From positions 2,234,914-2,298,913 of the forward strand of contig JAFMOC010000082.1 in assembly GCA_019802505.1 (NCBI GenBank): a DNA stretch of 64,000 nucleotides, read 5' to 3'. Position numbers and translations under genes: made by a program. This DNA is from Corydoras sp. C115 (lineage: Eukaryota > Chordata > Actinopteri > Siluriformes > Callichthyidae). Each line of letters starts with the position of its first letter. Position 1 is the stretch's first letter. Under the pieces are notes generated by a model, which did no database searches, was not told where the DNA came from, and was given only the letters and a program-made list of their open reading frames with translations. Of the stretch, positions 55,535 to 64,000 are shown piece after piece.

Positions 55535-57435
55535 CAGAGTAAGGACCCACATTGGTAACATTAGTGAACCTGGGATTTGAACCCCCAACCTTCAGATTGA
55601 TAGCCCAACACCCTAACCACTGAGCTACCACCTACCCCTGGATCATAAGTAACCCATGTGACCTTCTGATGGGTGTGAGCTTAGAGGTTAGGGCAACTGC
55701 AGACTGCAGAACACTTTGGGGAAGGCCCGTATTTGTTCTTGACCATAGAAGCAGGTCATAAGGATTTGGTTTGAACCCCGTTTGGTTTAGACCCAGGGCG
55801 GGATGGTGGCTTAGTGGTTGGCATGTTCTCCTCTCTAGGGTTTCCCGGTTCGAATCCCAATCTGAAGGTTGGGGGTTCAAATCCCACATTAACTAAAGCT
55901 GAGCAAGGCCCTTTACCCCTCATTGCTCCAGAGTGCTGTATGAGGAACCACCTGCTCTGACACCAACAATCATGACAAGTCGCTTTGAATTAAAGCGTCT
56001 GTTAGACTGAATGTCTTACATTTACATTACATTTGGTCATTGAGCACAGGGTTCATCACAACATCCCTGGAGCAATGAGGGTTAAGGGTCTTGCTCAAGG
56101 ACCCACATTGGTAAATTCAGCGGACCTGGGATTTGAACCCCCAACCTTCAGGTTGATGCCCAACACCCTGACCACTGAGCTACCTTGCCCTCAAGATCTA
56201 ATACATTACATAATTTGACAGACGCTTTAATTCAGAGCAACTCACTGTATCCCAACTTGATGGCTGCTTTGTGAGCACAGGGTCAGCTGTGGCACAGCAG
56301 TTTGAGGACCTGGGATTTGAACCCCCAACCTTCAGGTTGATGCCCAACACCCTGCCCATTGAGCTACCACCTACCCCTGGATCATAAGTAACCCGTGTGA
56401 CCTTCCGATGGGAGTGAGCTTAAAGGTTAGGGCAATCTGAAGGTTGGGGGTTCAAATCTCACGTTCACTAAAGCTGAGCAAGGCCCTTTACCCCTCATTG
56501 CTCCAGGGTGCTGTATGAGGAACCACCTGCTCTGACACCAACAATCATGACAAGTCGCTTTGGATAAAAGCTTCTGTTAGACTGAATGTCTTACATTTAC
56601 ATTACATTTGGTCATTTATTGGACGCTTTTATCCAAAGCGACTTACAAGGTGAGCACAGGGTTCATCACAACATCCCTGGAGCAATGAGGGTTAAGGGTC
56701 TTGCTCAAGGACACACATTGGTAACTTCAGTGGACCTGGGATTTGAACCCACAACCTTCAGATTGATAGCCCAACACCCTGCCTATTGAGCTACCACCTA
56801 CCCCTGGATCATAAGTAACAGCTGTGACTTCTGATGGATGTGGCAGCTTAGAGGTTAGGGCAATCTGAAGTTTGGGGGTTCAAATCCCACATTCACTAAA
56901 GCTGAGCAAGGTCTTCTGTTAGAAGACTGAATGTCTTACATTTACATTACATTTGGTCATGAGCACAGGGTTCATCACAACATCCCTGGAGCAATGAGGG
57001 TTAAGGGTCTTGCTCAAGGACCCACATTGGTAACTTCAGTGGACCTGGGATTTGAACCCCCAACCTTCAGGTTGATGCCCAACACCCTAACCGCTGAGCT
57101 ACCACCCCCTCAAGATCTAATGCATTACATAATTTGACAGACGCTTTAATTCAGAGCAACTCACCGCATCCCAACTCGATGGCTGCTGTGTGAGCACAGG
57201 GTCAGCCGTGACACAGCACAGTTTGAGGACCTTGCTCAGGGGCCAACATTGGTAACTTCAGTGGACCTGGGATTTGAACCCCCAACCTTCAGGTTGATAG
57301 CCCAACACCCGAACCACTGAGCTACCATGCCCTCAAGGTCTAATACATTACATAATTTGACAGATGCACAGTTTGAGGATTTGGGATTTGAACCCCCAAC
57401 TTTCAGGTTGATAGCCCAACACCCTAACCACTGTT
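55535..57435. mobile_element. SINE-2 mosaic
   Basis: At least seven plus- and minus-strand SINE-2 pieces alternate with a spacer containing CTGGATCATAAGTAACC and CACCTGCTCTGACACCAAC. A V-SINE head fragment lies at 55797-55862. Unit length about 400-450 bp. Confidence 0.85.
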
Positions 57436-58022
57436 TAGGCTGGGAGACTGCAGAACACTTTGGGGAAGGCCCGTATTTGTTCTTGACCATACAAGCAGGT
57501 CATAAGGATTTGGTTTGAACCTCGTTTGGTGGCTTAGTGGTTAGCATGTTCGCCTCTCAGCACTAGGGATTCCCGGTTCGAATCCCAATCTGGGTGGAGT
57601 TTCCATGTTCTCCCCGTGGGTTTCCTGCGGGTTCTCCGGTTTGCTCCCACAGTCCAAAAACATGGATCAAGTCAATTGAATTCTCCAAATTGCCCCATAT
57701 AGAGTGTGTCTGTGTGAGTGAGTGTGTGCCCAGTGATGGATTGGCATCCTGTTCTGGGTGTATGCCCAGCGCCCGAGACGTTCTCCCCTGGATGGACATG
57801 GGGAACCCCCCCCCAACGCGACCCTAATATAGGATAAAGTGGAAGATAGTGGATGGATGGATGGTTGGTTTAGACCCTATTAAACACCAGGCAGGCGGCA
57901 TGGTGGCTTAGTGGTTGGCATGTTCTCCTCTCAGCACTAGGGATTCCCGGTTCGAATCCCAATCTGGGTGGAGTTTCCATGTTCTCCCCGTGTCCATGTG
58001 GGTTTCCTCCGGGTTCTCCGGT
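57436..58022 (+). mobile_element. Duplicate of the 54.5-55.0 kb block
   Basis: AGGCTGGGAGACTGCAGAAC spacer, a V-SINE at 57530-57870, GGTTTAGACCCTATTAAACA, and a second V-SINE truncated in the V-domain at 58022. Same order as at 54511-54967. Confidence 0.88.
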
Positions 58023-58367
58023 TTTTGAACCCCCAACTTTCAGGTTGATAACCCAACACCCTAACCACTGTTTTGTAAATCTGGAAGGTTGTATTCTCAC
58101 ATGGATGCAAACCAACTTTAAATCTGTGTAGGTTCTTCTAAACAGGAGGGGGGGGGGGGACGCATGTCTACATGAACGATGCTGTACTAACGGAACGACG
58201 CTCGGCTGATTTAAACATCCTGTACATTCTTTATAGGCGGATTTAGACGTGACTGTAGGATGGTTTCATGTTCTGTTGAATATTCTGATTTCTGGTCTGT
58301 TCAAACCCCCCCCCACCCCCAACACCCTAACCCACCCCACCCCCCCACCCCCCACGTGCCTCAGAAA

Positions 58368-58386
58368 AATAAACAAGACGAATAAA
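58368..58386 (+). terminator. Two AATAAA poly(A) signals, probable gnb2 3' end
   Basis: AATAAA at 58368-58373 and 58381-58386 on the plus strand, after about 300 bp of sequence (58070-58360) that looks like 3' UTR. gnb2 is the only plus-strand gene upstream, so this probably ends its 3' UTR, though the terminal coding exon is missing. Confidence 0.5.
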
Positions 58387-58439
58387 AGGCCTGCATTCTG
58401 TGATGCGTACGCAAAAGCCACAAACCACACAGGACTTCA

Positions 58440-58900
58440 AAGTGAGATCAAAGTGTTTTTAATCGGAACGGTCAGTCCTGGATCAGACGTTACAGACGGA
58501 CGAGTTCAACCCCAACACTGAAACCGAAAGCCAAATCAGCTCGCTCGGACAAACACCAACAGAAAGGAAAAAACACCGATAATAATCCGAAATGGGAATC
58601 ATCTTCGTTCCAATGGAACGGTGCAGAGAAAGGAAGAAGGTGGAACCCAGGAACCGTCCACCTGTCACCCAGGATACCGACTGTAAGACTTTCCATTGAC
58701 CGTCTGCGGCGATCGCGATCAAATTTACGAGAAATCGGGCGAAAGCTTGACTTGTCTTGAGAAATATTGAGACATATTGGCCCGGGGCCAAAACCATAGA
58801 ACCAAAAAAAATAACCTGCTCTAAACACATCCCCTCACGCTACCTGAGACTGAACACGGTCCAGGAGGGAACATTAAGACATGGAGATCAATAAACAAGG
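58440..58900 (-). other. Probable 3' UTR end of a convergent minus-strand gene
   Basis: Minus-strand ATTAAA at 58463-58458, within about 80 bp of the opposing gnb2 signals, in SINE-free sequence. In human, GNB2 and GIGYF1 are tail-to-tail neighbours, so gigyf1 is the natural candidate. No gigyf1 coding exon is visible before the window ends. The open frames here (112-115 codons) resemble nothing known. Confidence 0.35.
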
Positions 58901-59255
58901 TCTTATATATGGACATACTTCACCAGTCACGTTTGGACACGCCCCCTTTTGGTTCCACTGACTGCAAAGATGGACGTTGTAGTTCTCCAACTCCAAACTG
59001 TAGTCCATCTGTGTTCTACAGTACATACTGTATCCTCTGTTCTCTAATGGTCAGAACCCCAATAGTACCACCACAGAGCAGGGATAATTGGGTGGGTGTG
59101 TTGTTCCTATCCCAGCAGTGTGACTGAGGTGGAGAAATGAAATTGTGTGTCACTGCAGAACTGACACCAAACAATCCACCACCCAAATGATACCTGTTCT
59201 GTGATGCTCCTGACCAACAGAGAACAGAGAACGGGACTAACAACCCCACAGTGGT
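58900..59255 (-). repeat. Unclassified interspersed repeat, longest copy
   Basis: Inverted relative to the copies at 42.2, 46.3 and 47.0 kb, and joins their segments into one element of about 350 bp. Starts near CACCAGTCACGTTTGGACAC. Confidence 0.7.
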
Positions 59256-59257
59256 TC

Positions 59258-59456
59258 AGTGGTAGCTCATTGGTCAGGGTGTTGGCCATCAATCAGAAGG
59301 TTGGGGGTTCAAATCCCAGGTCCACTGAAGTTACCAATGTGGGTCCTTGAGCAAGACCCTTAACCCTCATTGCTCCAGGGATGTTGTGATGAACCCTGTG
59401 TTCACCTTGAAAGTCGCTTTAGATAAAAGCGTCCAATAAATGACCAAATGTAAAGT
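59258..59456 (+). mobile_element. SINE-2, complete
   Basis: GTGGTAGCTCATTGGTCAGG head to CCAATAAATGACCAAATGTA tail. Confidence 0.85.
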
Positions 59457-60104
59457 GGAGGAAATGTACAATGGAGTAATAAGGGGCGTGTCCTAATGTT
59501 TGACTGGCCTGTACTAGATTTAATGGAATGAAGTAGAGTTAAGGGAAGTCTGGTTATTGTAAAACCACAATGATGTAGATATCAGAAAGATTTCCCAAAA
59601 TAGAACCCGGAGAACGAGGGGGATACGGGTTTGCAGTGGTGTAGTTCTAATAACAGACGTAGCTTTATGATGTCATAAAAACCACACACCCAGCGTTCAA
59701 CACTGGCCATGAGAACGTCTCTAAAACTGTATGTGGAACCTTCTGCCCGATCACTACATCACACTGTAAGAGCTACACAACACTGTTCGATTACCACGTC
59801 CGCTTCCATTCAACACTAGAACGTCATGTCCATCAACAGAACGCAATGGCGTCCAATTAGTCCATCGTTAATTAAGAGAAACATTCACAGAAGATAAGCA
59901 TTTGTTCTTTAAGATGAAGCTGATTTTCGTTGAACACAAAACTTGCCCCAAAGTTTGGAAAACTAAATTAACGCAACTTTAATTATTGCACCATCACGCA
60001 ACTTACGTCAAGGTTTCTGTAGCCGTGCGAACGTAGTTAAAGGTGATTCCACAGTGAGGCGAAAGGGCGTAATTGGGCGGCAATTATCGCCTTGTCTTCC
60101 TCTT
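59457..60104. other. Unique sequence
   Basis: No repeat or exon recognised; may belong to the 3' UTR or flank of the convergent minus-strand gene. Confidence 0.3.
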
Positions 60105-60660
60105 AATCCTATACTAAGGGGGTTCCTCATGCCCATCCAGGGGAGAACGTTTGGGCGTGGACAGATACACCCAGGACAGGGCGCCAATCTATCGCAAGAA
60201 TACATACACTCTATATGGGGCAATTTGGAGAACTCAATTGACTCGATCCAATCCAAGTGGGAGGAAACCGGAGAACCCGGAGGAAACCCACGCGGACATG
60301 GGGAGAACCTGGAAACTCCACCCGATGTGCTAACCACTAAACCCCCTAATATACATTTATTCATTCATTATCTTCCGCTTTATCCTCTATTAGGGTCGCG
60401 GGGGGGTTCTCCATGCCCATCCAGGGGAGAACGTTTTGGGGCTTGGCAGATACACCCAGGACAGGGCGCCAATCTATCGCTGGGCACACACTCACTCACA
60501 CAGACACACTCTATATGGGGCAATTTGGAGAACTCAATTGACCTTGATCCATATTTTTGGACTGGGCACACAGATACATACACAATATAGGGGCAATCTA
60601 TAGAAGTCAATTCTCCCTGAATCCATGATTTTGGACTGTGAGAGGAAACCCGGAGGAATC
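60105..60660 (-). mobile_element. Two rearranged V-SINEs
   Basis: 60105-60345 and 60358-60560, each with internal deletions, then a short fragment in which the V-domain start is repeated (60560-60660). Confidence 0.85.
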
Positions 60661-61194
60661 ATTAATAATTTACCTATTGACAGGCTCCGCCCACTTACGC
60701 CCTCACACCCCACTTACTTTAATAAAGTCACGTATGTGTAATGTCACCGATACTAACAATTTTATCAGATGCCGAGTCTTAAAACAAACGTTTCCTTTTA
60801 AGATTCCTCCTTTAAAGGCTAAGCCGTCACGTCACATGACTTTAAAACCCTACGTTGTGGAATTCGGTTGCCGGGTAACGACACGAAATCAATGTCACAC
60901 AGCTGGATTCGAACTGCGAGCTAATAAAAAACATCTGTGCTTCAACCTTCGTCGACTTTCCTCCGTTATTTGGTTTTCAAAACGAGACGAGCCGTTTGTA
61001 AAGAAAGACATTCGCTCCATCATCGAATCCCAACGACGCTCGCATCACTGGTCCTTAAAAATGTCACTCTGTTCCTGACAGGACGTTAAAGGCCTTTCCA
61101 GAACCCTCCCTTGTGCATTCATCACAGTCCGTCTTGTCTTTGGCTCGAGAAACGACGTCCGCTGCAACGCCAGACTCGATGAACCACAAACGTT
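60661..61194. other. Unique sequence
   Basis: An open frame of 146 codons covers part of 60638-61078 (plus) but starts in SINE sequence and shows no family motif. Not called as a gene. Confidence 0.35.
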
Positions 61195-61330
61195 CAGATT
61201 AGGAATGAGACGATTCATCGATTTTGCAATTAATCGTGATTAATAACGTTACGATTATTATTGTAAGAGCGATTTAAAATCGGCACGACGACATTCAGAA
61301 GATTCATTCAGAAGACATTCAAAAGAAAGT
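61195..61330. mobile_element. DNA-transposon-like fragment
   Basis: AGGAATGAGACGATTCATCG and CAATTAATCGTGATTAATAA match the fragment at 14.5-14.9 kb. Confidence 0.5.
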
Positions 61331-61447
61331 TACTTCGTGTATAAAAAAAAAAAAAAAACAAACAAAAAAAAAACAATCATTGGCTTTTTGTTCTTTTATG
61401 TTTTTCAAGGGAACAGATACATTTTCAACAAAACGATTTAATTTCCA

Positions 61448-62077
61448 CGGCACGGTGGCTTAGTGGTTGGCATGTTCTCCTCTCAGCACTGTGGATTCCT
61501 GGTTCGAATCCCCATCTGGGTGGAGTTTCCATGTTCTCCCTGCGCCGCATGGGTTTCCTCCGGGTTCTCCGGTTTTCTCCCACAGTCCAAAAACATAGAT
61601 CAAGGTCAATCGAATTCTCCAAATTGCCCCATATAGAGTGTGTCCGTATGAGTGAGTGTGTGCCCAGCGGTAGATTGGCGCCCTGTCCTGGGTGTATTGC
61701 CCAGCGCCCGAACGTTCTCCCCTGGATGGGCATGGGGAACCCCCCGCGACCCTAATAGAGTTTAAAGCTGAAGATAATGGATGATCTTCCTCTTAATCCT
61801 ATATACTAGGGTCATGGGTAGGGGGGACATTCCCATATACACCCAGAAAGACCACCAATCTATCGCTGAGCACACACTCACTCACACAAACCCACTCTAC
61901 TCTATATGGGGCAATTTAATCCATGTTTTTGGACTGTGGGAGGAAACCGGAGAACCTGGAGGAAACCCAAATGGACACGGGGAGAAGATGGAAACTCCAC
62001 CCAGATTGGGATTCGAACCGGGAATCCCTAGCGCTGAGAGGAGAACATGCCAACCACTGAACCACCGTGCCGCCACA
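61448..62077. mobile_element. V-SINE (+) and V-SINE (-)
   Basis: Plus copy 61448-61780 and a rearranged minus copy 61785-62077, facing tail to tail. Confidence 0.87.
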
Positions 62078-62818
62078 ATTTAATATTTAGTTTTAATTTT
62101 CAGCAAATCCCCTGCATTAGGTTTTTTGATCACTGTATAATAATCCAACCATTAAAATCTATCGGTCAGTTATCCTTCTGAAAGTTCACCATCTCCACAC
62201 TGCTGGCACTATAAAGCCTCATAAAGCGTTATTACAAACGACAGACACTAAGACCACAGTAAGCTCCACATCCAGCCCACTGGACTGCCGAGCACGGCTG
62301 ATCTGAATTCAGATGCGTCGCTGGGTCATAACGTGATGCGTCCATCTTTACCGACGTCCTACGTGAAAGCTATACGAACTTGCTGCAGTTCGGACCTCAG
62401 ACTCGTCCTCCTCCTCGTTCTCCTGCTCGGAGCATCACGCGCGGTACATACTGGGTTTAAAAATAGCTCTCCTATTCACACATGCACGCCCACGCTCACG
62501 CTCACAGAGCTGATGGAGAACAGCAGAGATGGAGAGGGAGGAGGAATGGAACGTACAGCTCGCGCTCCGATGGCTGAAATACATTGTGCTTCCATCATCG
62601 GGCCAGAACGAGTACACACGGATCAGCTCGAAAATACCTCACAGTCATTCCACTTCTGCAATATACATCTCTATATATAATCTACGTAGTAAAATAATCC
62701 CAAAAGCCATATATTAATTCAGCTGCATCCCACGATTCTATAAACTTTCCATTATGTGTAGTTCATTGCTAAACGTATTAGGGATTTATATATTTTATAT
62801 ATATTTGAATAATCTCCA
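62078..62818. other. Unique sequence
   Basis: SINE-free, with moderate CpG near 62.3-62.6 kb. No coding exon recognised; could be transcribed 3' UTR of the minus-strand neighbour. Confidence 0.3.
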
Positions 62819-63155
62819 GGGTGGCACGGTGGCTTAGTGGTTGGCACGTTCTCCTCTCAGCGCTAGGGATTCCCGGTTCGGATCCCAATCTGGGCGGAGT
62901 TTCCATGTTCTCCCCGTGTCTGCGTGGGTTTCCTCCGGGTTCTCCGGTTTCCTCCCACAGTCCAAAAACATGGATCAAGTCGATTGAATTCTCAAAATTG
63001 CGCCATAGAGTGTGTCTGTGCCCAGAGATGGATTGGCGTCCTGTCCTGGGTCTATCTGCCCAGCGCCCGAGACGTTCTCCCCTGGATGGGCATGGGGAAC
63101 CCCACCGCGACCCTAGTAGAGGATAAAGCGGAAGATAATGAATGAATGAATGAAT
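62819..63155 (+). mobile_element. V-SINE with target-site duplication
   Basis: GAATAATCTCCA precedes the head (62807-62818) and follows the (ATGA)n tail. Confidence 0.92.
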
Positions 63156-63280
63156 AATCTCCATACATCTGAAAATGAGGCTCGTCATCTAATAAGTCAT
63201 CTCTGTCATTTGGTAACAATATCGGGATTCTTTCAGGAGGGTGGGGGGTTGTTTGGGGGGGGGGGGGGGAGTTAGTACCT

Positions 63281-63638
63281 CACAACATTCATTCATTCAT
63301 TATCTCCCGCTTTATCCTCTTTTAGGGTCGTGGGGGGGTTCCCCATGCCCATCCAGGGGAGAACGTTTCGGGCGCTGGGCAGATACATCCAGGACAGGGC
63401 GCCAATCTATCGCTGGGCACACACTCACTCACACAGATACACTCTATATGGGGCAATTTGGAGACCTCAATTGACTTGATCCATGTTTTTGGACTGTGGG
63501 AGGAAACCGGAGAACCTGGAGGAAACCCACGTGGACACGGGGAGAACATGGAAACTCCACCCAGATGGGGATTCGAACTGGGAATCCCTAACGCTGAGAG
63601 GAGAACGTGCTAACCACTAAGCCACCGTGCCGTCCCTA
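63281..63638 (-). mobile_element. V-SINE with target-site duplication
   Basis: TACCTCACAACAT lies on both sides (left near 63276, right near 63638). Confidence 0.92.
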
Positions 63639-64000
63639 CCTCACAACATGTGCTTGCTAGATCTTGCCAACCTGCAACTTCCACCCCAGGGGTCGGGAAA
63701 ATACAGCAACACCGTCCCCCAGTTTGACAGCGTGCAGGGACACGGTGCACGTCGGTTCCTACATGCTCAACAGGAACCAAGGTTAAGTTCACATTACTGC
63801 CACATCCTCTGGCGGCTTTCCACCACGATGCAATATCTTATCTCACCATCTTCTGCTTAATCTGTTCATTATTATACAGAAGATGGTGAGATAAGAAGAT
63901 GGTTGGGGGGGGAGGGAGGGGGGGTCCCCATTCAGGGGAGAACCCATTTCACGTGGTGGGCTGATACACTCCAATCCAATCTCGACGCATATATACTATA
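63639..64000. other. Unique sequence and a degraded V-SINE at the window edge
   Basis: 63660-63890 contains an imperfect inverted repeat around ATCTTATCTCACCATCTTCT and GAAGATGGTGAGATAAGAAG. 63905-63990 is a decayed minus-strand V-SINE tail. Confidence 0.4.

Noticed and set aside
58483..58830. Two overlapping 112-115 codon minus-strand frames
   Set aside because: No known motif, overlapping each other in different frames, and located in probable 3' UTR.
60638..61078. 146-codon plus-strand frame
   Set aside because: Starts within SINE remnant, has no domain or splice context, and similar-length chance frames occur elsewhere in the window.

Overview
The window is vertebrate nuclear DNA, almost certainly from a ray-finned (teleost) fish. 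The evidence is spliced genes with GT-AG introns, vertebrate orthologues of SLC12A9 and GNB2, a teleost-style zinc-finger gene, and very dense tRNA-derived SINEs with target-site duplications. There are no prokaryotic, viral or CRISPR features. I cannot resolve the species or family by eye.

Layout. (1) 0.3-18.6 kb, minus strand: slc12a9, an orphan member of the cation-chloride cotransporter family. Thirteen coding exons join with consistent phases into an intact 905-residue reading frame, and an untranslated first exon is proposed near 18.5 kb. (2) 18.6-20.8 kb: a nested DNA-transposon region beside the slc12a9 5' end, holding a fold-back SINE and about 0.95 kb of TG-rich microsatellite. (3) 20.8-25.1 kb: intergenic or 3' UTR sequence with SINEs. 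(4) 25.1-28.4 kb, minus strand: a two-exon gene for a 446-residue protein with an N-terminal coiled coil and three C2H2 zinc fingers, behind a short promoter carrying a ZNF143/THAP11-like motif. (5) 28.7-45.6 kb: SINE concatemers, a small tandem duplication and a CpG-rich block near 34.5-35.2 kb that may be the gnb2 promoter. (6) 45.6-58.4 kb, plus strand: gnb2, G-protein subunit beta 2. Seven coding exons are recognisable, but the 64-nt fifth exon of the family and the final coding exon are not found, and the exon at 51950-52172 is disrupted by small insertions. (7) 58.4-64 kb: probably the 3' UTR and flank of a convergent minus-strand gene. Human GNB2 lies tail to tail with GIGYF1, so gigyf1 is the prediction, but no coding exon of it is visible.

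The human orthologues SLC12A9 and GNB2 both lie at 7q22, so the window is a conserved-synteny block. Its genes belong to different processes (ion transport, transcription, G-protein signalling) and form no operon-like unit.

A very large share of the window is one SINE family of about 350 bp. It has a tRNA-like head with A and B boxes, a central domain resembling the V-SINE domain, and an (ATGA)n or (ATGG)n tail. I call it 'V-SINE' below. A second tRNA-headed SINE, with a tail containing TCGCTTTGGATAAAAGCG, is called 'SINE-2'. I found no undescribed molecular system. The notable signals are SINE multimers bounded by a single target-site duplication, a SINE-dimer junction shared by two loci, and a stretch of gnb2 (about 48.7-52.2 kb) whose indel load looks like uncorrected assembly error.
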